A DNA stretch of 64,000 nt from the NCBI RefSeq assembly GCF_000003195.3, contig NC_012875.2, positions 13,825,510-13,889,509 of the forward strand, written 5' to 3'. Every line of letters starts with the position of its first letter. Position 1 is the first letter of the stretch. The position numbers and the translations under genes were made by a program. This DNA comes from Sorghum bicolor. Its lineage: Eukaryota > Streptophyta > Magnoliopsida > Poales > Poaceae. The notes under the pieces were generated by a model. It saw nothing but the letters and a program-made list of their open reading frames with translations, was not told the DNA's origin and searched no databases. Positions 1 to 11,920 of this stretch are shown one piece after another.

Positions 1-17
1 TATGAAGTCAAGCTTAC

Positions 18-2856
18 CTAAAGTTGTAAGGTGCCAATATAAAATCCCTATACTTATACCTCAGCATTGATCTACCAAGATAGAGGGCATAATTATCCTC
101 GTATTTTCTTTGCAACTCTTTTATAGCTTCTGCAACTGCTTCTGGTGTTTTGTCTTTCTCTATCTTTGCTCTATCGTCCTTTGATAGTACAAATTTGTGC
201 ATATTTTCTTGTAACTTGATAGGGCTCAGATAACCGACCATCGATTCGGTAGATAATAATGACCTCTGCTCGTGATCTTGCAAACTACAGACAACATCTA
301 CATATTAGAGTTTCACACTACATATTAATAATAATTGTGTGTGCATGAGTGATACTTACAGACACCAGATTGTTATGAGTTGGACGTCAAGCCGCCTATA
401 GTTCAATAACAAGTGCATGTCCTCAAAGGTAACAAATGCCTTGCTTTTTTCGTTACCAGTAGCAAACACGTCTGCTGGTATATCAACTCTGATTGCATGG
501 AGGCCAGCATGCACTGCTCTCATGTACCAGTCATGAAATATTTTTATCGGCCATTGAATCTTATCAAGCATCGTCCATTGGAGCATAGGCCTTCCGGGCA
601 CATACTCGCTGGGGATATTGACATAATCATCAATCGTTGGCTTTCTGATATCCGTTAGGGTCAATGGTTGACTTGATGGTTGTTTGACATGTACATCGCC
701 ACTTGGGGCTTCCTTTGATGGGGGCATGGCTTCTATTGACTGGGCGGTGGCTTCCTTTTTCTGTGACGGTTCGAGCTCAATAAGCCGTGCTGTCCGCTGC
801 TTTCCAAGTCCTTTCAGAAAGAGAGCTGTGCCTGCTGCTTTCCCCTTTTTTGGCTCAAAGGGAGAAATCAATTTTGGAATTGGAAATTTCTTCACCTTCT
901 TAGACGCCGGTGCTGCTGGGGGAGTTTGGTCATCTTCCTTCTGCTTTGGAGGTGGTGGGGGAGTTTGCTCATCCTTCTTCTCCTTTGGAGGTGGTGGGGG
1001 AGTTTGCTTATTCTCCTTGGATGGCGGAGTCTGCTGCTCAGGCATGTTCTCCTTGGCTGGCACCTCGGGCTCATTCTGCAAGAATGCCATCTCATATATT
1101 GGGGAGGATGGTGGTGGCTCATAAATTTATGGGGATGCTGGAGCATGCATTGGTGATGGTGGTTGTTGATATGTTTCGGCCTCTTGGGATGGTTGAGGCA
1201 CTATGCTTGGAGAGGGTGGCGCTGGTGGATCAATCAACCTTACGTACCGTCTCGGCCATTGTATAAAGTTATTGATTGCTTGTCCAAGCTTCTCTATACC
1301 CTCAGAGGTCGGGATGTCTATGAAGTCGTCTTCATATCCGGCCTCGACCGTCAACACTTCCACCCTACAGTATGCATCTTGCATGTCAACAGTATAGAAT
1401 GTACGTCCTGGGATAGCATTACCAGTGGCCACTTGCTTAGTATGTTGATTCTTAAGGCCATAGGATATGACCAAGGAGCAAGGCCATGGTCTATCAATAT
1501 CATCAACTGGATAATGGTCCTTATTTGTTGTTGACGCTATACTGCTTGGAAAGGGCTTAGATTGTGAGGCCATCTCCTGACGCTCCAAGGGTTGAGCTGG
1601 TACAAGCTGCATATGCGAAGGAGCTTGTGAGGACATTTGTTGAGCAGACACTGCTCCTGCCAACCGCTTCATCACTTCAGGATCAAGATTTGTAAAGAAG
1701 TCTTCCATCATATCCCTAAACTTTTTTGCAGCCTGCTGCTCAAAAAAATCTTTCATTTCCTCCTTATGTCGGTCTCTTTTCTTATACATGCCTTTCCACT
1801 CATCACCGAATCCTTCTTTCCAACTAATTCTGGAGGAGAATCCACATACACGTCCTGGATGCTCGGGGTTACCTAGAGCATGGGTAAGGATGTCCCTCTC
1901 CCTCTGTGACTTGAAGGCATCTTTCTTTTCTAGGTTTGANNNNNNNNNNNNNNNNNNNNNNNNNNNNNNNNNNNNNNNNNNNNNNNNNNNNNNNNNNNNN
2001 NNNNNNNNNNNNNNNNNNNNNNNNNNNNNNNNNNNNNNNNNNNNNNNNNNNNNNNNNNNNNNNNNNNNNNNNNNNNNNNNNNNNNNNNNNNNNNNNNNNN
2101 NNNNNNNNNNNNNNNNNNNNNNNNNNNNNNNGTACCGCTTCGTCAGGTCCCGTCCCTTCTGCAACCACCTTTTTGTTCATATCGTGCCTATAGCCCCGGA
2201 ATGATATTGCCAACTGCTTCATGACATAACCCTTGGCCAATTCATCAGTACCATCGGGAAAAATAAATCGAGTGCACAAGCGATTCCAGCAAGTCGTCCT
2301 TTTCACTTGTGGCACCATACTCCAATCACTCCAACTGATATCAAATTCCTCTTTTACTAAATATCCAATTGCGGCCCTAAATTTGGGTAGCGCCTCTAGA
2401 GGTGCTAAGGGCTCTCCGCTCGGACTTAACTCTATAATCTGGTAAACTTCTTCTGGAAATCTATTCCTTCCTCTGTCTCCTCGTGCCCGATCACTCTTTT
2501 TTGTTTTACTTATTGGCTCAGAGGATGTCCCAGTCGTTTGAGGCGCCATGTCCTTCTGAACATCTTGTTCTTCTGCCTCCATTTCGGCAACAACTTGAGA
2601 TAACACCTCCTGTCCATTCAATTGTTAGGTATATACATATATACACATGTATTCTATTGTATAGACACTACTACAACATATACCTCATCATCATCCGGAT
2701 CAGCTTGAGGCTCGTATGTCGCGTCATGTTCCAACTCTAGACGAGCCTTCTTAGCTCTGGAGGATTCACGTGGTGATACGCTCGGGCTTCTATAAGTGTC
2801 GGATCCAGAGGTGTCGGATCCTGGTGTTTCTCTTCAGCATTCGATGGAGTACTCAT
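18..2856 (-). pseudogene. CACTA-1 second gene: transposase_24/TNPA-like multi-exon gene, 3' end outside window
   Basis: Likely exons, minus strand: 2856-2684, 2609 to about 1127 (crossing a 192-N gap), 1075-360 and 293-18. Visible GT/AG sites include GTATATG after 2684, an acceptor before 2609, an acceptor before 1075, GTAAGTA after 360 and GTAAGC after 18. The second exon has a basic plant En/Spm accessory-transposase type region. The third opens with a proline-rich tract (repeated TPPPPPK units) and ends as the second gene of CACTA-3 does. The last exon ends APYNFR, matching the PYNF that precedes the Ulp1 protease exons in CACTA-3, so a protease part probably lies left of the window. Oddities: exon 1 needs a one-base frame change between its ATG and the GSDTSGSDT reading; no donor is obvious at the end of exon 2 (TAA at 1127); the frames either side of the gap differ, which the uncertain gap size could explain. 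Confidence 0.65.
1940..2131. other. Assembly gap (192 N)
   Basis: Inside an exon of the second CACTA-1 gene. The length is not the default 100, so it may be an estimated size. Confidence 0.99.
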
Positions 2857-2879
2857 CTAATTAAACAAATAATTTATAA

Positions 2880-3575
2880 ACAATTAACTTACAAACTCTA
2901 ATTAACAAACCCTACTTAACAAATTAATTAATTAATCAATAATTAACAATTAATTAACTAGCTAACCCTAATTTAATAATCAATAATTACTAACAAATAA
3001 ATAACCCTAATTAATTAACTAACAAACCCTAATAATTAATTAACAATCAATAATTAACAAATAAATAATTAACAAAACAAACCCTAATAATTAATTAACA
3101 ACCAATAATTAACAAATAAATAATTAACTAACAAACCCTAATAATTAATTAGCAATCAATAATTAACAAATAAATAATGAACTAACAAACCCTAATAATT
3201 AATTAACAACCAATAATTAACAAATAAATAATTAACTAACAAACCCTAATAATTAATTAACAATCAATAATTAACAAATAAATAATTTACAAAACAAACC
3301 CTAATAATTAATTAATTAACAATCAATAATTAACAAATAAATAATTTACAAAACAAACCCTAATAATTAATTAACAACCAATAATTAACAGATAAATAAT
3401 TAACTAACAAAACCTAATAATTAATTAACAATCAATAATTAACAAATAAATAATTTACAAAACAAACCCTAATAATTAATTAACGACCAAGAATTAACAA
3501 ATAAATAATTAACTAACAAACCCTAGTAATTAATTAACAATCAGTAATTAACAAATAAATAATTTACAAAAACTA
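2880..3575. repeat. 54-bp AT-rich tandem array, about 12 copies
   Basis: Units carry AAACCCTAATAATTAATTAAC followed by an AATTAACAAATAAATAA core. Successive AAACCCT starts fall at 3079, 3133, 3187, 3241, 3296, 3355, 3409, 3464 and 3518, a period of 54-55 bp with one unit expanded by a TAAT insertion. The array lies just upstream of the second CACTA-1 gene, in its presumed leader or promoter. The CCCTAA motif recalls plant telomere repeat but is only one motif per 54 bp. Confidence 0.9.
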
Positions 3576-3589
3576 AAAAAAAGCAGCCA

Positions 3590-3955
3590 GGGGGGCCTGC
3601 CAGGCCCAACAGGGCCCAGCAAGCCAGCTGCCTGGCTGCTGAGCGCTGGGAGTGGGGGCGGCGCGCACGACTGCCGCCGCCGCACCTCGGGGGGGGCGGG
3701 GNNNNNNNNNNNNNNNNNNNNNNNNNNNNNNNNNNNNNNNNNNNNNNNNNNNNNNNNNNNNNNNNNNNNNNNNNNNNNNNNNNNNNNNNNNNNNNNNNNN
3801 NAGGCGGACGTCTAGAGAGCGCTGTATAAAGGATTACACAGACGGCCGTCTTTGACAGCCGCCTGTATAAAGGTTTTAATACAGGCGGTCTTCATTGAGA
3901 GCCGCCACAGGCGGCTGTCATTGAGAGCCGCTTGTACTAATCCTGCAGGGTCTTC
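3590..3955 (-). promoter_or_regulatory. Internal terminal-like block of CACTA-1 (GC-rich leader plus AGGCGG repeats)
   Basis: From 3955 leftward the sequence carries inverted and direct copies of the same GGCGGCTnTC / GACAGCCGCC motifs found in the element's real subterminal region at 8903-9145. A GC-rich stretch (3590-3701) follows, interrupted by a 100-N gap. The outer edge reads GGATTAGTACAAGCGG on the minus strand, which resembles a decayed CACTAGTACAA terminus. It sits between the two genes and immediately upstream of the second, so it may be a second promoter derived from an element end. That role is inference. Confidence 0.6.
3702..3801. other. Assembly gap (100 N)
   Basis: Inside the GC-rich internal block of CACTA-1; true size unknown. 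Confidence 0.99.
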
Positions 3956-3960
3956 ATTAA

Positions 3961-4540
3961 ATGTTGGTTTAAAAAATTAAAATCTATAATAAATTGTACA
4001 AATATTATAAAATGGAAAAGGATTTCTTTGTTAATTAATTTACTTAGTGATTAATGGTTTGTTAATGATGTTTGTTTTAAAAATTAAATAATCCGTAATA
4101 AATTGTACAAATATTATAAAATAGAAAAGGATTTTTCTGTTAATTAATTTACTTAGTGATTAATGGTTTGTTAATTATGTTTGTTTCAAAAATTAAATAA
4201 TCCGCAATAAATTGTACAAATATTATAAAATAGAAAAGTATTGCTTTGTTAATTAATTTACTTAGTGATTAATGGTTGGTTAATTATGTTTGTTTCAAAA
4301 ATTAAATAATCCGTAATAAATTGTACAAATATTATAAAATAGAAAAGAATTGCTTTGTTAATTAGTTTACTTAGTGATTAATGGTATGTTAATTATGTTT
4401 GTTTTAAAAATTAAATAATCCGTAATAAATTGTACAAATATTATAAAATAGAAAAGAATTGCTTTGTTAATTAATTTACTTAGTGATTAATGGTTTGTTA
4501 ATTATATTTGTTTCAAAAATTAAATAATCTGTAATAATCC
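3961..4540. repeat. 109-bp tandem array, about 5 copies
   Basis: The motif AAATTGTACAAATATTATAA recurs at 3991, 4100, 4209, 4318 and 4427, an exact 109-bp spacing. Units differ by scattered substitutions and small indels. The array occupies the space just downstream of the CACTA-1 transposase stop codon and has no coding content. Confidence 0.93.
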
Positions 4541-4657
4541 GTAATTAATAGCATAAGGTATAAAACAAATAGAAAATATAAACATGTTGCTTAATAAGAA
4601 ATAGTAGCATAAGGTACAAATGATAAGTGATACATGAGTAATGATAACTTATAGAAT

Positions 4658-7600
4658 CTAGCGTGCTACGGTCCTTCCTTGTCCATCGTGGCGCACCCAT
4701 GGCAATGAGGATTGTGGAATACTTTTCTCAACATTTTTTATGTTTTCTTGAAAGTTTGTAAAAAGAGACATCTCGCTGAATTGGTTAACATCCTCCAAAT
4801 CCATTACGCCATCAACTCCTATAATTTGTTGCTTTCCAGGAATAACTATATGCTTTGGCTTGTGGCTATTTTTCTTTTCATCCTTAGAAAGGATTTGTTC
4901 CACATAGAAGACTTGTGCGGCACGGTTAGCAAGGATCCACGGATCATCTTTATAACCTACTTTACTTAGGTCAAGAACTCTCTGGCCATAGTTATCCATA
5001 GTGACATGTTTATCTTGAACCCATCGGCATCGGAACACTGGAATCTGCAGGAGTGGACCATATTCTACCTCCCATATGTCATCAATGAACCCAAAGTATG
5101 TAGTTCTTTCACCAGTTGCATCATCTATAGCCTCGCATCGAACGCCACTATTCTGTCCCATGCTCTTGGTGTCCCTATAGCTGGTGGAAAATGAAAAGCC
5201 ACTAATGTCATAGCTCTGCCATGATGTGACCTGGCTTGATGGTCCAGATGCTAACATATTAATGGTTTCTGATTCCTCTGTCATGTCCAAATCCTTTAAC
5301 CATGTGGTGAACTGACGCTTGTGTTCCTTGTGTACCCAATCATTTGTGCATCCTGGATTCTTCTGATGAAGCTCTTTCATGTGCTGCTCAATGAATGGGT
5401 CCATTATTATGAGTTGTTGTAGTATGCTATAATGTGCCTCTAGGACTATGTTGTAATCTGGTGGGATGAATGATTTCCGTCCCATTCTCCCGCGTCCATC
5501 AAGCCTTCCCTCATGTCGCAATGGAGGCAAACCAATTGATACCTGGTCTTTTAGGAGATTATTACATAATGGTCCTCCAGACTCAATGGCCTCTTCTGTA
5601 GTGTACGCCTCTATCATGGAACCCTCCGGATGAGCACGATTTGACATATAGCCATTCAATATTGACATGAAACGCTCATACGTCCACATTTCATGGAAAT
5701 ACATGGGACCTAATGCCTCTATTTGAGGTACCAAATGAACAACAAGGTGTACCATTATATCAAAGAACGATGGGGGAAAGCACATCTCCAACTGGCTCAA
5801 TGTCTCTGCAGCAAATTTTTGTAGGGACTCTAACTCATCACGGACAATTACCTTCTCAGATATCTTGTTAAAGAAGTAGCACAACCGTGTGATTGCCATC
5901 TTTAAGAACACTGGATTTATAGCCCTGATGGCGATAGGAAGAAAAGTGGTCAGCATGACATGACAATCATGTGAGTTGTAGTTGGTGAATGTAAGATCTT
6001 TCATTGACACAAGACTTCTTATGTTGGAGCAGAAACCAGATGGAACTTTTAAATTCTTCAACCACACACACATTGCATGTTTCTCCTCTCTGTTCAGGTT
6101 GTAGCTTGCTGCCGGTAGGTGGTACTTCCCATTCTCTAGGAGTACAGGGTGAAGTTCTTTTCTGATCTTTAAATGTTGCATGTACAAACGTGAATTGAGA
6201 CCTTCCTTTGTCTTGCTCTTTATGTCTAACAAGGTTCCAATTACACTTTCAAACACATTCTTCTAAACATGCATACCATTGATCGCATGTCGTACGTCCA
6301 AGTCTTTCCAGTACGATAAGTACTTGAAGAAAATGGACTTCTTCTTGAATATGTCCCCTTCATTTGCCTTGACAACCTTTCTTGGTTTCCCATCTTTGGT
6401 CTTCTTTCCAAAAACAAACTTCACATTCTCAACTATCTTGTACACTCTATGCCCTTTACTACAACCTGATGGAGCAGTAGATTTTGATTCATCAATATTG
6501 TAGAAGTACTTATTCATCTTTTGTAAGCGGTACTTATGGCCTGCCGGTAGCCATCTTCTGTGCCTCATGTACACTATCTTGTTAGATGCAGGAAGAGACA
6601 CGTGCCATGTTCCATCTATGCACTCTACACAACCAACCTTTCCCTTGAACTGGCCTGATAATGAGAAGAGAGCAGGGTAATCATTAATTGTGACAATAAT
6701 AATTGCTCTCAGTGTGAATGTCTCTTTGCGGAACGCATCGATCATGTCCACACCTACTTCCCATAGTGTTTGCATGTCTTGCATTAAGGGCTCTAGAAAT
6801 ACATCCATATCAACTCCAGGTTGTGTAGGTCCAGAAATAAGAATGGTTAGCAAAAGATATTTTCTCTTTTGACACAACCATGAAGGAAGGTTGTATATTG
6901 TCACGATCACCGGCCATGTGCTGTGCGTGCTGCTCCTTTCGCCAAATGGATTCATTCCATCAGTACTCAGTGCAAACCTTACATTCCGTGGATCGTCAAC
7001 AAAGTCTGGATATTTCTTATCGAAATCTTTCCATTGCTTTGCATCGGCTGGATGTCGTAACTTTCCATCATCTTTCCTTTCATCCGAAGCATGCCAGGTC
7101 ATAAGTTCAGCGTCTTCAGGGTTTGCAAACAAACACCTCAAACGATCAACCACGGGGAGATACCATATCACCAAAGCAGGAATTCTTCTCAATGCATAAT
7201 AGTCCACTTCTTCATTGCTACTAGGCTTCGAGCGTTTGTCTTGTTGAGTCTTTGTTTGGGTCTTCTTTCGCTTCCTCCCTGTAGAAACAGATGCTAGATT
7301 CTCTTCCTCCCGATAATCTTTGTTTGTCTTGTATCTACTGACACCACAGTTTGGACAACTATCTAAGTCTTTAAATTGATCACTCCGATATAGAATACAA
7401 TGATTTCTACATGCGTGGATCTTCTCAACACCTATCTTAAGTGGACTGACTAGCTTCTTTGCATAGTATGTGTTAGCAGGCACTTTGTTCTCCTTAGGAA
7501 GAAGGTCTCCAAGTACACGCAAGAAATCATTGAAGCTAGCATCGGACCAACCATGTCTAGCCTTCATCGTCAAAAGCTGAAGAACAGCACGTAATGTCGA

Positions 7601-8140
7601 CCACTCTTTGGAACAACCATTCGACTCGTCGTACAAAGTGTCCTCTGCTGCCTTCTTCAATGCTTCCATTCCCTTCATGAAGAATATTGATGGATCTGCA
7701 CAACGGTTCATTATTGCCTCTAAGAAATCTGCATCTTCAACAGCATCTGTGTTAGCATGCTGAGTTTCATTGACATCGGACGTATGAGTTTCATTGACAT
7801 CTGGCATAGCATGAAATTCATTGGGAGGTGGCATTTGATCCTCCACATTGATGTTAGTTGCAGTGTTGTCTGTTGTCCGCATATAAGGTGCAGATCTACC
7901 CTCACCATGTTTTGTCCAAATCAAGTAGTCCTCCATAAATCCTCTACAAACCAGATGGGAAGTAATTGCTTCTACAGTGTCAAATACCACAATATTTTTG
8001 CAGTCTGCGCATGGACAACATATGTGCTTCGCCTTTGTTCTGCGAGCATGTGTCTTTGCAACATCAATAAATTTTTGGACCTCCACTACATATGATGGGT
8101 CCAATCTTGATAAGTTGTACATCCATAATGACCTCTCCAT
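4658..8140 (-). pseudogene. CACTA-1 TNP2-family transposase, one in-frame stop
   Basis: One continuous frame of about 1160 codons with a single TAG at 6265-6263. In the part before the stop (625 residues): a transposase-associated N-terminal domain (residues about 5-80, with HICCPCADCKN), a C-rich IHACRNHCILYR...CPNCGVSRYK region (about 240-270), and the TNP2 core with LSTDGMNPFGERSSTHSTWP (391-410) and LSGQFKGKVGCVEC (494-507). After the stop: a DUF4218-type region (CFPPSFFDIMVHLVVHLV) and a DUF4216-type region (QNSGVRCEAI...VGYKDDPWILA). These domains, in this order, define plant CACTA transposases, which bind element ends and catalyse cut-and-paste movement. The stop falls in the usually conserved GMHV-x-KNV motif, where a sense codon is expected. 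Length and frame are otherwise those of a full transposase, so the break looks recent; readthrough or sequencing error are alternatives. Confidence 0.93.
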
Positions 8141-8883
8141 ATGTAGCTGTAATTAGTTAAGAACAATTAATGTAGGTCAATCTAAAAACAAAACTAATAT
8201 AACTCCCAAAAACAGATTTAACTAAGATACTAACCTCCTTCTAGTAAACAGAGATGAAAACCTACCCCTTACAGAGTTTACAATTTATGGAATTTAAATA
8301 ATTGTTGAAGCTCATTTTCATAAATATAAGAAATAATTGTATAAAATTTAGGAATAATTCAAGGATTTCTATGAAGTATTTATGCACAAAGATTTGAAAA
8401 AGTATTTATTTGCCATTTTATGATTTTCAACATTTTAATGTTTGAGTTTATAAAGTCTAATTCATCTGAAAAAAGAAAAGTTAAAACTGAATCAAAATTA
8501 TAAACTTCAAAATGTCCTCATCATTACTCTATTCTATAGATCTACTCACAAGAATTCTAAAAAGTATTTATTTTCTATTTTTTAATTTCTACAATTTACT
8601 ATGAATTTACATAAAAATTTAGCTAAAACTCTCTCTCTTGCCCTATGAACCCTAACCCTAAGCAAGAATGCTTCATAAACTCTAGATCTAGAGCACCTCC
8701 AATACAAGAATTGAACCAAAGAATCACTAAAAAAATAGCATCAAGGGCTCCAACTAACCTTTTGGAAGTTTCTCACCAAAGAAATGAGGATCAAAACCTC
8801 CCCCTTGGAAACCGGAAGCGTCTGGTCCGCCTGATCCGTGAGCTCACGGGAGTAACTGTTCTTGTCTGGAGGTGGACGAAGGG

Positions 8884-8891
8884 TATTTATA
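8884..8891 (-). promoter_or_regulatory. TATA box of the CACTA-1 transposase gene
   Basis: TATAAATA on the minus strand, just inside the subterminal repeat block and about 740 bp upstream of the transposase ATG at 8140. The spacing leaves room for a long leader or a 5' UTR intron. Assigned from the motif and position only. Confidence 0.6.
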
Positions 8892-8902
8892 GCAGACTTA
8901 GC

Positions 8903-9145
8903 ACAGGCGGCTCATAAAGAGGGCCGCCTGTGTAAATACATTAGCACAGGCGGTCCTCTATACAAACCGCCTGTGTAAACAGACACATTTACACAGGCGG
9001 TTGTCGTAACTATGCCGCCTGTGTTAATGGTATTTACACAGGCGGTTTGTATTTTAAGCCGCCTGTGTAAATGTGAAGTTTACACAGGCGGTGTAGTTAA
9101 GAAGACCGCCTGTGTAAACGTGTTTACACAGGCGGTTTTCTTGTT
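8903..9145. repeat. CACTA-1 subterminal inverted repeats (CACAGGCGG / CCGCCTGTG)
   Basis: At least five pairs of CACAGGCGG and CCGCCTGTG face each other, forming successive short hairpins between the TATA box and the terminus. In CACTA elements such subterminal repeats are the binding sites of the element's own DNA-binding protein. Confidence 0.9.
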
Positions 9146-9225
9146 GGTCCCTCTGAAAATTTTCTACTAGCGCCATGATATTGTGAACCGCCATTGAAAA
9201 AAAAAACAACGAGCCAGCAAAAACG

Positions 9226-9240
9226 ATTTTTGTACTAGTG
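9226..9240 (-). repeat. CACTA-1 5' terminal inverted repeat
   Basis: Minus-strand CACTAGTACAAAAAT ends exactly at 9240. The start CACTA and the T-rich continuation are typical. The partner end lies left of the window, so neither pairing nor the TTT target duplication can be verified here. Confidence 0.85.
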
Positions 9241-9243
9241 TTT

Positions 9244-11920
9244 CCTTGGATCGTGGATGATCTCTCCCTATCCAAGATGTAGGACGTGCACTACCAGGAC
9301 ACCATCTCAATCTCTATATGACTACGACGTTTGGCCTATGACCATATCTAGTATTAATTGAAAGCCTAGGCCGTCGTTTCTTTTCTAAACCCTAAAACCA
9401 AGCCAATCAATCATGATCCAGCCGCCGCCGCCGCCGCCGTTGTGCTCGCCGTCTATGGCTCCGCTGCTGCCCAGCACCCTATACAACTTTTCATAACAAA
9501 GTAGCCGCTGCCGAACGCCGACGCTGAATGTATCCCCGTCGTCAAGCTCCACTTTCTGCTATCCGTATTAAGGCTTCGAAGCTGAAGTTCCGCCGTCGCA
9601 ACAAACTGCACGACCTTGTTGTCCCTTCTCTACCGACGAGAACCCTAGGTGAGGTCTGCTTCATCGGCTCTGTCACCCACCAAGGCCATCAGTTTGTGTA
9701 GTCGTGGCTTACAGGCCATTATTTTTTTTATCACTCGCTAGCTCCGACCAAACTATCGGCATGACCAACGTCTGCACCAGGATCAACCCAAGTCTCTACC
9801 GGCCGGGACGAGCGCGCCATCCCCTACATCCCATCTCTCTGCATGCATGCACGCACGCAAACGTGTGGCACCGTGCGAGCAAGCAGAGCAGTCGGGAGGG
9901 CATGCCATCTTGCTAGCTTGATGATGCTGTGATGACTACACGATGACATCACTTGAGTTTTGTGGACGTTTTTCTTTACAAAAAATAATTCTAGAAATAC
10001 AAAGTGAGTACACAAGCTTGATTTGACCATATAATCTCCGTTTTAATTCTGTTTTGATCGGTTCAAGTTGTGTTAGACTCATAGCAATGTAATCTACGTG
10101 TTAGTGCTAGTGTTTTTCATGTCACATGTTTCCATATATTGCTAAATATTTAATTGCTTAATATGCTTTTAGTTAGTTTTATAATTAAAAAAATAATATA
10201 GGTTTCCTTTGTAATTATATGAGCATGAATTTAGCTAATAGCAACTTGAATATGTTTTAATTATATCTTGCTTAGACAATCACGATATATAACATAAAAC
10301 TTATTTCAGTGCTCACATGTTACATTATTTTACAAGTTTAAGTTTAAACGGCATAAACAATATAAAATTGTGTATGGATAAAATATGATCATCTCCAACA
10401 CGTATCATGTATAATTTGAATAGATATTCTCACACTTTCTTTGAAAAGTTAAAGTTTACTTTGATTAAAATGATGCGTGCATGCTTATATTTAAAATATG
10501 ATTATTGATTATATAATAGACATGTTCATAAATAAAATATAACAAGTTCCAATTTGTTTTTTTTTAAATTAAAATATAACTTGACTAATCTGAATTAGTA
10601 GGTTACACATGATTTCTCTTAATTAAAACATATTAAAATCATAGTTGTTTCTTTTTAATGACATTTCTGGTTTCGGCGTTTCTCGTAGCCTTAGCATCAA
10701 GTCGTGCCGTTTAGTGCGCTCCCTTTCAAAGCTTTTCTTTTTGATTGATGCGTTGTTCTTAGTTGTTTCTATTTGTTGCTTGTATGTTTGTTGGTGTGCT
10801 TGGTTGTTGCGATCTGCGAGTAGACAAGAACTGCGCTTGTGAGTGTTGAAGATCTGAAGATGATGACCAAAAGCTGATGGTGTGAGAATTGAGCAAGTGC
10901 TTAAGGCAAGTATAACTTGGGATCATCCTTGTTACCTATTCACTTATAAATACATATATATCATATGCATGCTTTCACCTTGTCGACCTTAGCAAAATCA
11001 TAGATGATTGTTACCTGGATTCCTTGCTACCTACTTGATATGAATTTGGTGTAGTTGTGCTAGTGCTTGATATAATCTATGATCTTGTAAGATGATTAAT
11101 AGCTGTGCAATGAACATAAAAGAATGACAAATAACTATATGAGATCTTGTCTGTACGTGATCACCCGGGATAACAGTGCAACCATAAGGGCTATAATGGC
11201 TCTGGCTTTAGCTCAGTATGAAGACCTTTTCTAGCTTGTTAGAGGTTACCCGAAAGGGCGGAGGAGCTGAACCGTTTTGGGTATAGTGCGAGCCCCTGTC
11301 CTTATGTGTATAGGCTGCGCGTCATTGTGCCATTTGGAAGGGGGTATCTATATCTGCGCGCAAAGGAAACCTTGCGGCCCTAACATGTTAGACGAACTTT
11401 TGAAAGGCTTCATAGTGATCCCTGCCGACCTTCCTTGGTAGTGGGTTAAGAGGCTGATCACCTCGGGCGAAAGTGTAAATCATGACTTATGGGTAAAGAT
11501 GTAGAACCTCTGCAGAGTGTTAAAACTAGTATACTAGCCGAGCTCACGGTCAGGAGCGGCCTTGGGGACATCAACACTAAGATGATGAGCTTATTATGTT
11601 ATTATGATCATTTGATTATCGTTTATGCTATGAGTTAATTATGCTTACAATTGATCATGTGATTATTGGATTATTTATGCTACCTTGACATTTGCTATCT
11701 AATTATGAACCTGCTATCCACTATTAAAAGCTAAATGCAGTCAAACCAGTGTCAGCTTTTGAGCCTGATGAACCCCTGGTTATACTTGTTGAGTACGATA
11801 TGTGCTCACTCTTGCTATTTCCCACCACTTCAGTTTACTAGTAAGAGTTGAGCAGAAGAGCGATGGAATCATGAAGGTGTTCTCAAGATACAAGAAGTGC
11901 TAAGCATATGTTACCCCTAG
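9244..11920 (+). mobile_element. Truncated old long LTR, related to the LTRs at 11921-20068
   Basis: The segment repeats the landmarks of the neighbouring LTRs in the same order: a GC-rich stretch with a (GCC)n run near 9421, a 'CTCCGTTTTAATTCTG...GTTCAAGTTGTGTTAGA' leader-type tract (about 10030-10080), the GGCAAGTATAACTTGGGATC block (10904 on), the GGCTATAATGGCTCTGGC block (11189 on) and the CTCTGCAGAG palindrome region (11508). It stops abruptly at 11920 where the next LTR starts, and its own start was lost to or displaced by the CACTA-1 insertion at 9240. No coding potential was seen; short ORFs in the GC-rich part have no recognisable product. Confidence 0.72.
11508..11561 (+). other. 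LTR palindrome/stem-loop module (old LTR copy)
   Basis: CTCTGCAGAG, then CTAG-TATA-CTAG (11526-11537), then CCGAG-CT-CACGG with one mismatch in the second stem. This is the diverged copy of the module found in four other LTRs of the window. Confidence 0.6.

Larger units (their letters stand above)
1..9240 (-). mobile_element. CACTA-1, En/Spm-type DNA transposon (left part outside window)
   Basis: The right edge is a CACTA terminus: read on the minus strand from 9240 it begins CACTAGTACAAAAATCG, and the adjacent target trinucleotide would be TTT (9241-9243). Inward come paired CACAGGCGG subterminal repeats, a TATA box, a TNP2 transposase gene (8140-4658), tandem repeats with an internal terminal-like block (4540-2880), and a second multi-exon gene (2856 to beyond base 1). 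All genes read on the minus strand, so 9240 is the 5' end. The other terminus and its target duplication are not in the window, so total length is unknown. Two gaps (1940-2131, 3702-3801) lie inside. Confidence 0.92.

Noticed and set aside
2880..3575. Interstitial telomere repeat
   Set aside because: AAACCCTAA occurs once per 54-bp unit rather than as a continuous 7-bp repeat; it is a tandem array with a chance telomere-like motif.
3961..4540. CRISPR array from regularly spaced repeats
   Set aside because: The whole 109-bp unit repeats with no unique spacers, in a plant genome.
9404..9920. Host gene first exon with GCC repeats
   Set aside because: ORFs are short and interrupted, and the flanking sequence follows the order of the neighbouring LTRs, so it is better read as an LTR leader.
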